Source: Bordetella genomosp. 7
Lineage (GTDB): Bacteria; Pseudomonadota; Gammaproteobacteria; Burkholderiales; Burkholderiaceae_B
Assembly: GCF_002261265.1 (NCBI RefSeq)
Contig: NZ_NEVK01000004.1
Coordinates: 620,001 to 684,000, forward strand
Reading direction: 5' to 3'
DNA length: 64,000 nucleotides
Positions 41,177 through 51,697 of the stretch are shown here, piece after piece (the stretch's first letter is position 1; each line of letters opens with the position of its first letter). Under the pieces are notes generated by a model. It did no database searches and was not told the origin of the DNA. It was given only the letters and a program-made list of their open reading frames with translations. A program made the position numbers and the translations under genes.

Positions 41177-42631
41177 CTACGCAGACGTGGCGGGATCCGT
41201 CGTTTCGGCGGCAGCGGCATCCGACACCACGGCCGCGCCGGCATCCTGCCCGGCACCCACTTTCTTGCGTTCGAAAACCGCGGCAAAGAAGCCGTCGGTG
41301 CCATGCAGGTCGGGGCGCAGCCGCACGTACGGACCGGAGATAGCCAGATCGGGGCACCGCGCCTGCAGCAGCGCCGCGCCATCGATCAGCTCGAACCCGG
41401 GATGGGCGGCCAGGAACTGCGCAGCCTGGGCTTCATTTTCTTCGGGCAGCAGGCTGCAGGTGGCGTATACCAACCGCCCGCCAGGAGCTACGCAACGCGC
41501 CGCGCTGGCCAGGATGCGAGCCTGCAACGTACATAGTTCGGCCAGCGCCTCGGGGTGTTGTCGCCATTTCAGGTCGGGGTTGCGCCGCAGCGTGCCGATG
41601 CCGCTGCACGGCGCGTCGACCAGCACACGTTGCGCCTTGCCCGCCAGGCGCTTGACGCGCGCATCGTTTTCGCTGTCGATGGCCACCGGGACCACGTTGG
41701 ACAGGCCGCTGCGGGCGAACCGCGGCTTGGCGCGGGCCAGGCGCGCCGCCGACACATCGAACGCATACAAGCGGCCGGTAGAGCGCATCAGCGCCCCCAG
41801 CAGCAGGGTTTTGCCGCCCGCGCCCGCGCAGAAATCGATGATCATCTCGCCGCGGCGCGGGCCAACCAGAAGCGCCAGAAGCTGGCTGCCCTCGTCCTGG
41901 ACTTCGATACTGCCATTTTCGAACTGCGGCCAGCGGTTGACCGCCGGACGGCCGGCCAGGCGAATGCCCCAGGGGGAATGCGGCGTGGGACGGGGATCGT
42001 AACGGCCCGCAGGGCTGTCGATCAGCGCAGCCAGCGCGGCGTCGCGTTCGGCTTTCAAGGGGTTCACGCGCAGATCCAGGGGCGCGGGCACATTGAGCGC
42101 GGCCATCAGGCCTTCGGCATCGTCCAGCTGGCCCAGCCGTTCGTCCAGCCAGTCGGGCATGCTGGCGCGTACGGCACGCGGCAGCGTCGCCGGATCGATG
42201 CGGCCGACGCGCTGCAGCCATTGATCTTCTTCGGCCCCCAGCCCGTCCCGCAGTGCGCCTGTGCCCAACGTGGCCGCCAGGCCCAGAATGGCCAGCCGCC
42301 GGGATGCCGCCCCGCTGCCGCTTTCAGCCAGCTGCCGATATTTGCGCAGGTTGCGCAGCACATTGAAGACCGCTTCGGCGACTTCGGCGCGGTCGCGTCC
42401 GCCCAGGGCGGGATGCGCGCGGAACCAGTGCGACAGCACCGCGTCGGCGGGATAGCGCCATTGCAGGAGTTCGCCCAGCACACGCTGCACCTGATCGATA
42501 CGGATGGCGGCCAGCGGGGTGCGCGGATGGATGGCAGCGGGGTTTGCCCCCCGGCCGGCCGGCGCGCGGCGCTGTCCGCCTCGCGCGGGGCGCGAAGTGG
42601 CGGGCTGCCGGGAAACAGAATTCTTGGTCAT
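41177..42631 (-). CDS. rsmB: 16S rRNA (cytosine-C5) methyltransferase, RsmB/Sun family
   Basis: A 484-residue protein: N-terminal NusB-like RNA-binding domain (~45-190) and a Rossmann methyltransferase domain with the SAM loop DFCAGAGGKTLLLGA and the two catalytic cysteine motifs DAPCSGIGTLRRNPD and ATCSLLPEENEAQ. It methylates a cytosine of 16S rRNA (C967 in E. coli). The first ~40 residues are basic and Pro/Ala-rich. It follows purN on the same strand with a 70-base gap. Confidence 0.9.
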   Translation of the reverse strand: MTKNSVSRQPATSRPARGGQRRAPAGRGANPAAIHPRTPLAAIRIDQVQRVLGELLQWRYPADAVLSHWFRAHPALGGRDRAEVAEAVFNVLRNLRKYRQLAESGSGAASRRLAILGLAATLGTGALRDGLGAEEDQWLQRVGRIDPATLPRAVRASMPDWLDERLGQLDDAEGLMAALNVPAPLDLRVNPLKAERDAALAALIDSPAGRYDPRPTPHSPWGIRLAGRPAVNRWPQFENGSIEVQDEGSQLLALLVGPRRGEMIIDFCAGAGGKTLLLGALMRSTGRLYAFDVSAARLARAKPRFARSGLSNVVPVAIDSENDARVKRLAGKAQRVLVDAPCSGIGTLRRNPDLKWRQHPEALAELCTLQARILASAARCVAPGGRLVYATCSLLPEENEAQAAQFLAAHPGFELIDGAALLQARCPDLAISGPYVRLRPDLHGTDGFFAAVFERKKVGAGQDAGAAVVSDAAAAETTDPATSA

Positions 42632-42701
42632 GGTGATTCCAGTGGGGCCCGAACGAAACATGCGGGCCGGTCATAACACTGAAGGATAAGGCATCGGGCG
42701 G

Positions 42702-43355
42702 TCAGCCCATCCCGCTTCCTGTGAACAAGCGAGGCGGCTCGCCCTCGACTTCCACCCGCTGGTCGGCCGTCAGGCGCACCCGCCCCTCGGCGAGCCAGCG
42801 CACCGCCGCCGGATACACACGGTGTTCAACCTCGAGTACGCGCTGTGCAAGGGCATCGGGCGTATCGCCGGCCAGCACCGGCACGCAACCCTGGGCGATG
42901 ATGGGCCCGTGATCCAGTACCGGCGTGACAAAGTGGACGGTACACCCGTGCAGGCGCACGCCCGTTGCCAGCGCCTGGGCGTGGGTATGCAAGCCCGGGA
43001 ACATGGGCAACAGCGAAGGATGGATATTTACCAGCCGCCCGGCGTAGTGGTTGACGAACGCCGGCGTCAGCACCCGCATGAAACCGGCGAGCACAACATA
43101 ATCGGGCCGGTACCGGTCGATTTCCGCGGCGAGCGCGGTGTCGAAGGCTTCGCGCGAGGGAAAATCCTTGTGGTGCAGTGCACCGGTGGCAATACCCTGC
43201 TCGCGGGCCCATTCCAGCCCCTGTGCGTCGGGCCGGCTGGCGATGACCGCGCAGACCTCGGCCGGCCATGCCTGGTCACGGCAGGCCTGCACCAGGGCTT
43301 GCATATTGCTGCCCCGTCCGGATATCAGGATGACCAGCCGGCGCCGGGACGTCAT
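42702..43355 (-). CDS. purN: Phosphoribosylglycinamide formyltransferase
   Basis: A 217-residue GART enzyme: LVILISGRGSNMQALV (phosphate loop), Asn-His-Asp catalytic set in LVNIHPSLLPMFPG and VTPVLDHGPII. It transfers a formyl group from 10-formyl-THF to GAR in purine synthesis. The ATG at 43355 gives MTSRRRLVILISG, the usual start; length matches E. coli PurN (212). It is divergent from ribF, 67 bases between starts. Confidence 0.95.
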   Translation of the reverse strand: MTSRRRLVILISGRGSNMQALVQACRDQAWPAEVCAVIASRPDAQGLEWAREQGIATGALHHKDFPSREAFDTALAAEIDRYRPDYVVLAGFMRVLTPAFVNHYAGRLVNIHPSLLPMFPGLHTHAQALATGVRLHGCTVHFVTPVLDHGPIIAQGCVPVLAGDTPDALAQRVLEVEHRVYPAAVRWLAEGRVRLTADQRVEVEGEPPRLFTGSGMG

Positions 43356-43422
43356 GGGTGAAGATTCAGGCAAGATAAAAGATTCCGAAGGCACGCCAAC
43401 CCAAAATTGTAAACTCTCGGTC

Positions 43423-44388
43423 GTGAAAACCTCGCTGCACTTCTACCGATCCGCGCCGCCCGCCTCGCGGCGCGCGCCATGCGCCCTGACCATCGGCAAT
43501 TTCGATGGCGTCCATCGCGGCCACCAGGCCATCCTGGCGCGCGTCAGGCAGGTGGCCCTCGAGCGCGGCCTGGTGCCAGGCGTCATGACGTTCGAGCCGC
43601 ATCCCCGCGAGTATTTCGCCCGGCTGAACCAGCGCCCCGAACTCGCTCCCACCCGCATTTCCGGGCTGCGCGACAAGCTCGAAGCGCTGGCATGCCACGG
43701 CATGCAGCAGGTGCTGATCGAACGCTTCGACGCCCGGCTGGCCGATATGTCGGCCAACGCATTCATTGAAGACCTGCTGGTAAACCGGCTGTGCACGCGG
43801 TGGCTCCTGGTGGGCGAAGATTTCCGCTTCGGCCGCAAGCGCAGCGGCGACATCGACCTGTTGCGCGAGGCCGGCATGGTGCATGGCTTCGAGGTGCAGA
43901 CGCTGGCTGACGTGACAGACGACCATGGCCATCGCGTGTCCAGCTCGGAGGTACGCACCGCGCTGGCGGTGGGCGACATCGCCCGCGCCCAGGACCTGCT
44001 GGGCCGGCCGTTCCAGATCAGCGGCCATGTCGTCCACGGCCAGAAACTGGGCCGCACCCTGGGCTTTCCCACCCTGAACCTGCGCGTGGCCGCCCGTTGC
44101 GCCGCACGGTCGGGCATCTATGTCGTGCGCGTGCACGGGCTGGGCGACCAGGCCCGGCCGGCAGTCGCCAGCCTGGGCGTGCGCCCCACGGTCGAAGATG
44201 GCGGGCGGGTGCTGCTCGAGGCACACCTGCTCGATGGCGGGGCCGACGCATACGGTAAACTCGTGCGAGTCGAGTTCCTGCACAAACTGCGGGACGAAGA
44301 AAAATTTCCTGATCTCCCTTCCCTGACTGCCGCCATCGCCGAAGACGCGCGAAATGCGCGCGCCTATTTTGCCGTTCATGGACTATAA
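43423..44388 (+). CDS. ribF: Bifunctional riboflavin kinase / FAD synthetase
   Basis: A 321-residue protein with an N-terminal FAD synthetase (nucleotidyltransferase) domain, [17 protein letters not shown] (HxGH-type), and a C-terminal riboflavin kinase domain with [16 protein letters not shown]. It makes FMN and FAD from riboflavin. The start is a GTG at 43423 and the ribosome-binding site is weak. The stop overlaps the ileS start by 11 bases, as in the conserved ribF-ileS-lspA operon. Confidence 0.95.
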   Translation: MKTSLHFYRSAPPASRRAPCALTIGNFDGVHRGHQAILARVRQVALERGLVPGVMTFEPHPREYFARLNQRPELAPTRISGLRDKLEALACHGMQQVLIERFDARLADMSANAFIEDLLVNRLCTRWLLVGEDFRFGRKRSGDIDLLREAGMVHGFEVQTLADVTDDHGHRVSSSEVRTALAVGDIARAQDLLGRPFQISGHVVHGQKLGRTLGFPTLNLRVAARCAARSGIYVVRVHGLGDQARPAVASLGVRPTVEDGGRVLLEAHLLDGGADAYGKLVRVEFLHKLRDEEKFPDLPSLTAAIAEDARNARAYFAVHGL

Positions 44389-47239
44389 AAAAACCCTCAA
44401 CCTGCCCGACACCCCTTTTCCCATGCGGGGGGATCTCGCCAAGCGCGAACCCGCCTGGGTTGCCCAGTGGGAAGAAAACCACGTCTACCAGGCCATCCGA
44501 GCGGCCAGCCGCGGGCGCCCTCGCTTTGTTCTGCATGACGGGCCGCCCTATGCGAACGGCGATATCCACATCGGCCACGCGGTCAACAAGATCCTGAAGG
44601 ACATCATCGTCAAGAGCCGCAACATGGCGGGCTACGATGCGCACTACGTGCCCGGTTGGGACTGCCACGGCATGCCGATCGAGATCCAGATCGAAAAAAA
44701 ATACGGCAAGCATCTGCCCGTGACCGAGGTGCAGGCCAAGGCGCGCGCCTATGCGCTTGAGCAGATCGACCGGCAGCGCAAGGACTTCAAGCGGCTCGGC
44801 GTATTGGGCGAATGGGACCGCCCGTACCTGACCATGAACCACGCCAACGAGGCCAATGAAATCCGCGCGCTGGGCAACATCCTGCAAAAGGGGTACCTGT
44901 TCCGCGGGCTGAAGCCGGTGAACTGGTGTTTTGATTGCGGCTCGGCGCTGGCAGAGGCAGAGGTCGAATACGCGGACCGCGTCGACCCTGCCATCGACGT
45001 GGCCTTTCCGTTCGCCGACAAACCGGCGCTGGCCCAGGCGTTCGGCCTGCCTTCGGTAGACGATGGCGCGGTAGTGATCTGGACGACCACCCCCTGGACC
45101 ATCCCCGCCAACCAGGCCTTGAACGTGCATCCGGAAATCGACTACGCGCTGGTCCGCGTCACGCCGGTTCCCGCGCATGGCCCGCTTTTGCTGCTGGCGC
45201 GCGAACGTGTCGAGCCCTGCCTGCAGGCCTGGGGCCTGCAGGGCGAAGTGATCGCCACGGCTACCGGGGCGGCGCTGGCGGGCCTGCGCTTTCATCATCC
45301 GCTGGCCCAGGCCGACGCCGGCTATGACCGCAGCTCGCCTGTTTACGTGGGGGACTATGTCACGCTGGATACCGGCACCGGCGTCGTGCATTCCGCGCCC
45401 GCCTACGGTATCGAGGACTTCGTATCCTGCAAGGCGCATGGCCTGGCCGACGACGACATCCTCAATCCCGTGCTGGGCGATGGCAAATATGCGGAAAGCT
45501 TGCCGTTGTTCGGCGGGCTGTCGATCTGGGACGCCAATCCTCGCATCGTCGACGCCCTGAAGGCGGCCGGCTCGCTCATGCATGTACAGAAGCTGCCCCA
45601 CAGCTATATGCACTGCTGGCGCCACAAGACGCCGGTGATCTTCCGCGCCACCAGCCAGTGGTTTGCCGGCATGGACGTCAAGCCCGCCGACGGCGGCCCC
45701 ACGCTGCGTGAGACGGCCCTGGCCGGCATCGAGGCCACGGCGTTCTACCCCGCCTGGGGACGCGCGCGGCTGCACGCCATGATCGCAAACCGCCCCGACT
45801 GGACGCTGTCGCGGCAACGCCAGTGGGGCGTGCCGATGGCCTTCTTCGTGCACAAGGAAACGGGCGCGCTGCACCCCCGCACGCCCGAACTGCTCGAACA
45901 GGTGGCCCAGCGCGTCGAAAAGCACGGCATCGAAGCCTGGCAGGCGCTGGACCCCCGCGAATTGCTGGGCGACGAGGCCGATCAATACGAAAAGAACCGC
46001 GACACGCTCGATGTGTGGTTCGATTCCGGAACTACCCACGCCACCGTGCTGGGCGGCAAAGACCAGGTACTGGGCGGCTCGCACGGCGCCGAACTGGCGT
46101 GGCCGGCCGACCTTTACCTGGAAGGCTCGGACCAGCACCGCGGCTGGTTCCATTCGTCGTTGCTGACCGGCTGCATGCTGTATGGGCAGCCCCCCTACAA
46201 AGGCTTGCTGACGCACGGGTTCGTCGTCGATGGCCAGGGCCGCAAAATGAGCAAGTCGGTGGGCAATGTGATTGCCCCGCAAAAGGTTTCCGACTCGCTG
46301 GGCGCCGAGATCCTGCGCCTGTGGGTGGCATCCACCGACTATTCCGGCGAGCTCTCCATTTCCGACGAGATCCTCAAGCGGGTGGTCGAAGGCTATCGGC
46401 GCATCCGCAACACGCTGCGCTTCCTGCTGGCCAACCTGGCCGACTTCGACGCCGTGGGCCAGGCGGTGCCTTATGGCGAGCTGCTGGAAATCGACCGGTA
46501 CGCGCTTGCAATGACGGCGCAGATGCAGGCCGAAGTCGTGGCGCATTGCGAACGCTACGACTTCCACCCTGCGGTGGCGCGCCTGCAGACTTTCTGTTCG
46601 GAAGACCTGGGCGCGTTCTACCTGGATATCCTCAAAGACCGGCTGTACACCACGGCCGCCGACAGCCGCGCACGGCGCTCGGCACAGACAGCCCTGGCCG
46701 AGATCACGCAGGCGCTGCTCAAGCTGATGGCGCCTATCCTGTCGTTCACCGCCGAAGAAGCCTGGAAGGTGCTGGCCGACTCTGCCTTGCGCAACCAGGC
46801 AGATGCGGGGCGTGTCACCATTTTCACCGAGGTTTATCACACCTTGCCGCCGGACGCCGACAGCGACGCCTTGCTGCAGAAGTGGGCGCGCCTGCGCACG
46901 ATCCGTGCCGAGGTCCAGCGCAAGCTCGAAGAAGTGCGTACCGCCGGCGGCATCGGTTCGTCGCTGCAGGCCGAAGTCGACATGTATGCCCATGGCGCCG
47001 ATCTTGAATTGCTGCAAAGTCTGGGCGACGACCTGCGTTTCGTCCTGATTGTCTCGCGCGCAACCGTACATGCGGGCGAGGGCGAGCTGCGCATCGAAAT
47101 CGCGCCCTCGGCGCACCAGAAATGCGAGCGCTGCTGGCATTGGCGCCTGGATGTGGGCAGCCATGCCGACCATCCGGAGATCTGCGGCCGTTGTGTCAGC
47201 AACCTGTTCGGCGCGGGCGAACCGCGCGAGAAGGCCTGA
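44378..47239 (+). CDS. ileS: Isoleucyl-tRNA synthetase
   Basis: A 953-residue class I synthetase: HIGH motif in [12 protein letters not shown] (~65), the editing CP1 domain ([24 protein letters not shown]), KMSKS in [10 protein letters not shown], and the C-terminal zinc-binding cysteines CERCWHWR and ICGRCVSN. It charges tRNA-Ile. The ATG at 44378 gives [18 protein letters not shown]; the earlier ATG at 44354 lies deep in ribF and is unlikely. lspA follows 3 bases after the stop. Confidence 0.97.
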   Translation: MDYKKTLNLPDTPFPMRGDLAKREPAWVAQWEENHVYQAIRAASRGRPRFVLHDGPPYANGDIHIGHAVNKILKDIIVKSRNMAGYDAHYVPGWDCHGMPIEIQIEKKYGKHLPVTEVQAKARAYALEQIDRQRKDFKRLGVLGEWDRPYLTMNHANEANEIRALGNILQKGYLFRGLKPVNWCFDCGSALAEAEVEYADRVDPAIDVAFPFADKPALAQAFGLPSVDDGAVVIWTTTPWTIPANQALNVHPEIDYALVRVTPVPAHGPLLLLARERVEPCLQAWGLQGEVIATATGAALAGLRFHHPLAQADAGYDRSSPVYVGDYVTLDTGTGVVHSAPAYGIEDFVSCKAHGLADDDILNPVLGDGKYAESLPLFGGLSIWDANPRIVDALKAAGSLMHVQKLPHSYMHCWRHKTPVIFRATSQWFAGMDVKPADGGPTLRETALAGIEATAFYPAWGRARLHAMIANRPDWTLSRQRQWGVPMAFFVHKETGALHPRTPELLEQVAQRVEKHGIEAWQALDPRELLGDEADQYEKNRDTLDVWFDSGTTHATVLGGKDQVLGGSHGAELAWPADLYLEGSDQHRGWFHSSLLTGCMLYGQPPYKGLLTHGFVVDGQGRKMSKSVGNVIAPQKVSDSLGAEILRLWVASTDYSGELSISDEILKRVVEGYRRIRNTLRFLLANLADFDAVGQAVPYGELLEIDRYALAMTAQMQAEVVAHCERYDFHPAVARLQTFCSEDLGAFYLDILKDRLYTTAADSRARRSAQTALAEITQALLKLMAPILSFTAEEAWKVLADSALRNQADAGRVTIFTEVYHTLPPDADSDALLQKWARLRTIRAEVQRKLEEVRTAGGIGSSLQAEVDMYAHGADLELLQSLGDDLRFVLIVSRATVHAGEGELRIEIAPSAHQKCERCWHWRLDVGSHADHPEICGRCVSNLFGAGEPREKA

Positions 47240-47242
47240 CGC

Positions 47243-47767
47243 ATGGCTGCCACTGCAGCCGGCAAAGCCCCCGCCCCGTCCAGCCGTACGCCCCGTATCG
47301 GGCATTGGCTGGCGCTGGCGGCGGCGATAATCATCCTGGACCAGGTCACCAAGCTGTATTTCGACGCGGCCTTCGAATACGGCGAGCGCCTGAATGTACT
47401 GCCGGTGTTCGACTTCACGTTGATGTACAACCGCGGGGCGGCCTTCAGTTTCCTGGCATCCGAAGGCGGCTGGCAACGCTGGTTCTTCACGACGCTGGGG
47501 ATCGTGGCCGCGGTCATCATCGTCTGGATGCTTCGGCGCCACCGTGAACAGCCGCGTTTCTGCCTGGCGCTGACGCTGATTCTGGGCGGCGCGCTGGGCA
47601 ACGTGATCGACCGCCTGGCCTACGGGCACGTCATCGATTTCCTGCTTTTCTACTGGAAAGACTGGTACTACCCGGCGTTCAACGTGGCGGACATCAGCAT
47701 CACGTGCGGCGCCGTACTGCTGGTGCTGGACGAACTGTTGCGCACGCGCCGCTCCCGCAACGCTTAA
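47243..47767 (+). CDS. lspA: Lipoprotein signal peptidase II
   Basis: A 174-residue inner-membrane aspartyl protease with four membrane segments: conserved blocks DQVTKLYFDA, YNRGAAFSFLA, LGGALGNVIDRLAYG (catalytic Asp) and FNVADISIT (second catalytic Asp). It cleaves prolipoprotein signal peptides before the lipid-modified Cys, upstream of the Lol pathway. It starts 3 bases after ileS. Confidence 0.96.
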   Translation: MAATAAGKAPAPSSRTPRIGHWLALAAAIIILDQVTKLYFDAAFEYGERLNVLPVFDFTLMYNRGAAFSFLASEGGWQRWFFTTLGIVAAVIIVWMLRRHREQPRFCLALTLILGGALGNVIDRLAYGHVIDFLLFYWKDWYYPAFNVADISITCGAVLLVLDELLRTRRSRNA

Positions 47768-47821
47768 AATCACTTCATTCCTTTCACGCCCTGACTGACG
47801 GCGCTCGCTCGCCGGCCCTCC

Positions 47822-49015
47822 ATGCTTGATCTTGCCCGCAAACGCATCGTCCTCGGCCTGACTGGCGGCATCGCCTGCTACAAGATCGCCGAGCTGGTCA
47901 GGCGCCTGACGGAACAGGGGGCCGTGGTCGATGTCGTCATGACAGAAGCCGCCACCCATTTCATTACGCCGGTCACCATGCAGGCCCTGTCCGGACGGCC
48001 GGTCTATGTCGACGCCTGGGATGCGCGCATCGGCAACAACATGGCGCATATCGAACTGACCCGCGGCGCCGACGCTGTGCTCGTGGCGCCGGCCAGCGCC
48101 GACTTCATGGCCAAGCTGGTGTACGGCATGGCCGACGACCTGCTCTCTACGCTGTGCCTGGCGCGCGCCTGCCCGCTGCTGGTGGCTCCCGCCATGAACC
48201 GCGAGATGTGGGCCAACCCCGCGACTCAACGCAATGTGGCGCAACTGCGGGCCGACGGCATCACCGTGCTGGGGCCGGCGTCCGGCGAGCAGGCCTGTGG
48301 CGAAACCGGCGACGGCCGCATGCTTGAAGCGCACGAACTGCTGGTCGACCTGATTGCCTTTTTCCAACCCAAGGTGCTGGCCGGCCGTCACCTGTTGTTG
48401 ACCGCCGGGCCCACTTCCGAACCCGTGGACCCCGTGCGTGTGCTGAGCAACCGCTCGTCGGGCAAGACCGGTTACGCATTGGCGCGGGCCGCGCGCGAAG
48501 CCGGCGCGCGGGTCACGCTGGTAACCGGCGCGACCGCCCTGCCCATCCCGCGTGGCGTTACCGCGCTGTCGGTGACCACCGCGCGCCAGATGCACGACGC
48601 CGTCATGGCCAACGCGCACGACGCCGACGTATTTATCGCGGTAGCAGCCGTGGCCGACTGGCGCGTGAAAAACGTCAGCGATCAGAAACTGAAGAAAACC
48701 ACCGAAGGCGGCGGCGCGCCCGTGCTCGAATTCGAGCCCAACCCGGATATCCTGGCCGAAGTCGCCAAGCTGCCCAATGGGCCATGGTGCGTAGGCTTTG
48801 CGGCCGAAACCGAAAAACTGGCAGAACATGCCGAGGCCAAGCGCCTGCGCAAGGGCATCCCCCTGTTGGTGGGCAACCTGGCCCACAAGGTCATGGACGC
48901 AGACACCACCGAACTGGTGCTGTTCGACGCCAACGGCCCCCACCCGTTGCCGGCGGGCTCCAAGCTCGAGGCCGCGCGCAGGCTCATCGCGGAAATCGCG
49001 GCGCGCCTGCCCTGA
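47822..49015 (+). CDS. coaBC: Bifunctional phosphopantothenoylcysteine decarboxylase / synthase
   Basis: A 397-residue CoA-pathway enzyme. The CoaC flavoprotein half has GGIACYKIAELVRRL, the His in MAHIELTRGADAVLVAPASA (~residue 77), PAMNREMWANPA and SGEQACGETGDGRM; the CoaB half has TAGPTSEPVDPVRVLSNRSSG and the CTP-binding GFAAET region. It makes 4'-phosphopantetheine from phosphopantothenate and cysteine. dut, its usual neighbour in E. coli, is not downstream here. Confidence 0.96.
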   Translation: MLDLARKRIVLGLTGGIACYKIAELVRRLTEQGAVVDVVMTEAATHFITPVTMQALSGRPVYVDAWDARIGNNMAHIELTRGADAVLVAPASADFMAKLVYGMADDLLSTLCLARACPLLVAPAMNREMWANPATQRNVAQLRADGITVLGPASGEQACGETGDGRMLEAHELLVDLIAFFQPKVLAGRHLLLTAGPTSEPVDPVRVLSNRSSGKTGYALARAAREAGARVTLVTGATALPIPRGVTALSVTTARQMHDAVMANAHDADVFIAVAAVADWRVKNVSDQKLKKTTEGGGAPVLEFEPNPDILAEVAKLPNGPWCVGFAAETEKLAEHAEAKRLRKGIPLLVGNLAHKVMDADTTELVLFDANGPHPLPAGSKLEAARRLIAEIAARLP

Positions 49016-49033
49016 GCGCGCCTGCTTGCGCAT

Positions 49034-50005
49034 TCAGCCTGCGGCCGGGCTGAGCCGGGCATCGGCGGGCCCGTCTCCCTTGATCACCCGCGCCAGCAGC
49101 GCCACGATGGCAAGGGTCAGGGCCACGCGCCCCACCAGGATGATCCAGATATCCGCGCCCAGCGTCAGCAGCAGCGCGGTATCTTCGATAAGCGAGTGCG
49201 ACAGCGAAATCCAGGCCAGCGCCAGAAAGCGCGTGCGCGCCGACAGTTCGTTCTTGTCAGCCTCTTCAATGATGAGCGCGCCGCCGTAGCTCAAGCCCAG
49301 GAGGACGCCCACGGTGGTCACCGGAGCAACCTGGGCGTTCAGGCCCGACAGGCGCAACAACGGCATCAACAGGGCCGTAATGGCACGGGTCAGCCCGGTC
49401 CGGTCGAAGATGTCGAGCAGTACTAACAGCGCGACAATCACTCCGTATGTAATCAGCAACGACACGGCGGTGCTCTGCAGCCAGGCCATCAGGCCGCTGC
49501 CGGCGGGTTCCCCCTCCAGGGCCGAACCCTGCAGCCAACCCAGGGAAACCGGGTCTTGCAACCAGCCGCCCCAACTGCAGGCCCACCCCACGATGGCCGC
49601 ATACAGGACGGCCGCCCCCACGCGTAGCGCGCCCGTTGCCCAGAAGCTCGCGCCGGCGCGGCGCACGATGGCCTGCTCCACCGGCAGACCGTGCGCAAAC
49701 AGCACCATGGCGCACAAGGCGCTCAACTGGGCAGCGGTGAAATCCAGTGTCGGCGCCAGGCTGATCATGGCGGCAATGGCGCCATACACCCCCACGCACA
49801 TGCCCGCCACCCAGATCATGCCGGCCTCGGGCGGCAGATTCAGCAGCCCCATGGCGGGCGCGATGACACGACCCAGAGCGTCGACCCAACCCAGCCACTG
49901 CATGACCTGGACCAGCGCCATGACCGGCAGCATCACCTTTACCAGGACCAGGAACAAGCGCCGGCTGCGGCGCCACAGGTTGACGAGATACGGCACGGGG
50001 AACAT
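49034..50005 (-). CDS. Nucleoside-recognition (Gate) domain membrane protein
   Basis: A 323-residue inner-membrane protein with about eight hydrophobic segments. Two Gate-type halves are visible: one around PAMGLLNLPPEAGMIWVAGMCVGVYGAIAAM and one around VTTVGVLLGLSYGGALIIEE and SHSLIEDTALLL. The pattern matches nucleoside-recognition/Gate domain proteins found in SpmA/SpmB, FeoB and nucleoside transporters. The substrate is unknown. It is divergent from the Lrp/AsnC regulator (173 bases), which may control it, and convergent with coaBC. Confidence 0.75.
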   Translation of the reverse strand: MFPVPYLVNLWRRSRRLFLVLVKVMLPVMALVQVMQWLGWVDALGRVIAPAMGLLNLPPEAGMIWVAGMCVGVYGAIAAMISLAPTLDFTAAQLSALCAMVLFAHGLPVEQAIVRRAGASFWATGALRVGAAVLYAAIVGWACSWGGWLQDPVSLGWLQGSALEGEPAGSGLMAWLQSTAVSLLITYGVIVALLVLLDIFDRTGLTRAITALLMPLLRLSGLNAQVAPVTTVGVLLGLSYGGALIIEEADKNELSARTRFLALAWISLSHSLIEDTALLLTLGADIWIILVGRVALTLAIVALLARVIKGDGPADARLSPAAG

Positions 50006-50062
50006 CCAGTATGCAATGAGAGTCGGGGCACCAGCATAAGGCAGCCGCCGCGAAATTAGGAC

Positions 50063-50096
50063 GCATTTTATTGTGTATCGCGCACGATTATTGTGC
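50063..50096. promoter_or_regulatory. Paired operator-like repeats in the Gate-protein / Lrp divergent promoter
   Basis: TTATTGTG occurs twice (50068-50075 and 50088-50095), 20 bp apart (about two helical turns), in an AT-rich island. The second lies inside the 15-bp palindrome GCACGATTATTGTGC (50082-50096); the first context, GCATTTTATTGTGT, is similar. Size and spacing fit an Lrp/AsnC-type operator. Confidence 0.5.
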
Positions 50097-50178
50097 TAAG
50101 TTGCCTTGAAACTGCACGAATCGCCCAATGCACGCGCGCACCGGCGGGCGTGCGACCCCGCTAGCCTGAAAACCCAAT

Positions 50179-50637
50179 ATGACCCTGGACAACCTGGACG
50201 TGCGCATCCTGGCGCAACTGCAGCGTGATGCCGACCTTTCCAACGCCGCGCTCGCAGCGCGCGTGGGCCTGTCGCCCTCGGCCTGCCTGCGGCGCGTTGC
50301 CCGGCTAAAAAAGCAAGGCATCATTCGGCGCATCGTGGCCGTGGTGGACCCCGCCCGGGTCGCTCATGGATTGACCGCCATTGTCACCGTGGAATTCGCG
50401 CGGCATGGCACGGTTCACCGGCAGGACTTTCTTGCGCGCGTGCGTATCGAACCGACCGTCACGCAATGCTATATGGTCACCGGCGACGTCAGTTGCGTAT
50501 TGATCGCCCATATGCGCGACATGGACGATTACCTGGCGTTGGCCGACCGGCTGTTCGAACGAGACGACAACGTCCAGGCGTTCTATACGCACATCGTGAT
50601 GCAGACCATCAAGCACGAGCCCGGCATACTGATGTAG
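50179..50637 (+). CDS. Lrp/AsnC-family transcriptional regulator
   Basis: A 152-residue regulator: N-terminal winged helix with LSNAALAARVGLSPSACLRRV as recognition region (~18-38), then a RAM (ligand-binding) domain with VTQCYMVTGDVSCVLIAHM (~95-113; Gly-Asp typical) and PGILM end. Such proteins respond to amino acids and often regulate the divergent gene. Repeats resembling its operator type lie ~80-115 bases upstream. The ligand is unknown. Confidence 0.9.
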   Translation: MTLDNLDVRILAQLQRDADLSNAALAARVGLSPSACLRRVARLKKQGIIRRIVAVVDPARVAHGLTAIVTVEFARHGTVHRQDFLARVRIEPTVTQCYMVTGDVSCVLIAHMRDMDDYLALADRLFERDDNVQAFYTHIVMQTIKHEPGILM

Positions 50638-50647
50638 TGCGCGGCGT

Positions 50648-51697
50648 TTACGGCAGCGCCCGCGCGGCGTAGGCGGCCCATTCGGCCAGCGGCAACGGCG
50701 TGCTGCTGTCGAAGATGCGCGCCAGCAGCAACTGCATCTGCGGCCATCCGCCGCGCCCGCTCGGCCACCGGCGCGGCACCACGGGATGCCAGCGCCCATC
50801 GGCGCCGCGCTCGGCCATCACGAATCGAAAGGTGTAATAGCCGGCCACACCCATGCGCAGGTCGGTCACCACCAGGACGTCGCCGATCACGTCGTAGCGC
50901 AGCCAATCGTCCGTGAACCAGCGCAGGCGATCGTGCAATGCCACCCCGTCCAGAATGGGCCGCTGCGCCAGGTGCAGCGGCAGCGCCAGCATTTCGGGGG
51001 GATGTCTGTCGAGCCAGCCGCTTACGGCTTCGTAGTACTGACCGTGGCCGTCTTTGGCCAGCACGCGCCACAACAAAATATTGAACGGCATGGGGGTTGC
51101 CAGCACGGCAGTCGGGCGCACGCCTTGCTGCAACAGCGCCTGCCTGACCCGCTCTTCTGCGTGCCAGCGCCCTGCCAGGGCCGCGCCCAGGTACACCGTG
51201 CCCAGCATCAACACTATTGCCAGGGCGCGGCGCGTCCCGCCCGTGCAGCCGAAAATCGCAGCGGCCAATACCGCCAGGGCCAACGGCACCGTATAGACCG
51301 GGTCGATGATGAACATCGCCGACCAGCTTTCCGGCACGCTGGGCCACGGCCAGAAGAGCTGCGTGCCATACACCGTGAACGCGTCCAGGACGGGGTGTGT
51401 GACCAGCACCAGGAACAGCGTCAGGAACAGGCGCCCGGCGCTGTAGGGCGCATGCGGCCATTTCTTGCGTATCAGCCATGCCAGCACGGCAGCCAGGCCG
51501 CCCAGCACGAAGACGGAATGCGAAAAGCCGCGATGGTAGGTCATGAGCGACACCGGATCGGGGTAGCTCACCAGGACATCCAGGTCGGGCAAGGTGGCAA
51601 GCAGGCCGCCGTACAGCAAGGCCTTGCGACCCTGGTACCGGCCCATCAGGCTGCCCTGGATGCCGGCTCCCAGCACCGCTTGTGTCAGAGAATCCAT
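50648..51697 (-). CDS. Membrane-bound metal-dependent hydrolase family protein (DUF457, YdjM type)
   Basis: A 349-residue protein. The N-terminal part MDSLTQAVLGAGIQG, LATLPDLDVLVSYPDPV and YHRGFSHSVFVLGGLAA (His-rich, with membrane segments) matches the DUF457/YdjM family, predicted membrane metal-dependent hydrolases; a second His-containing segment is THPVLDAFTVYG. The C-terminal ~150 residues form a soluble domain. Biochemical activity is unproven in the family. Its stop lies 10 bases from the Lrp-gene stop (convergent). Confidence 0.82.
   Translation of the reverse strand: MDSLTQAVLGAGIQGSLMGRYQGRKALLYGGLLATLPDLDVLVSYPDPVSLMTYHRGFSHSVFVLGGLAAVLAWLIRKKWPHAPYSAGRLFLTLFLVLVTHPVLDAFTVYGTQLFWPWPSVPESWSAMFIIDPVYTVPLALAVLAAAIFGCTGGTRRALAIVLMLGTVYLGAALAGRWHAEERVRQALLQQGVRPTAVLATPMPFNILLWRVLAKDGHGQYYEAVSGWLDRHPPEMLALPLHLAQRPILDGVALHDRLRWFTDDWLRYDVIGDVLVVTDLRMGVAGYYTFRFVMAERGADGRWHPVVPRRWPSGRGGWPQMQLLLARIFDSSTPLPLAEWAAYAARALP

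Noticed and set aside
44018-49033. A minus-strand stop-free frame of 1671 codons opposite ribF, ileS, lspA and coaBC.
   Set aside because: It is a codon shadow of GC-rich genes on the plus strand: the product is a His/Gln/Arg/Gly mixture without domains, and the four plus-strand genes have all family motifs. Its length is only notable as a warning for gene callers.
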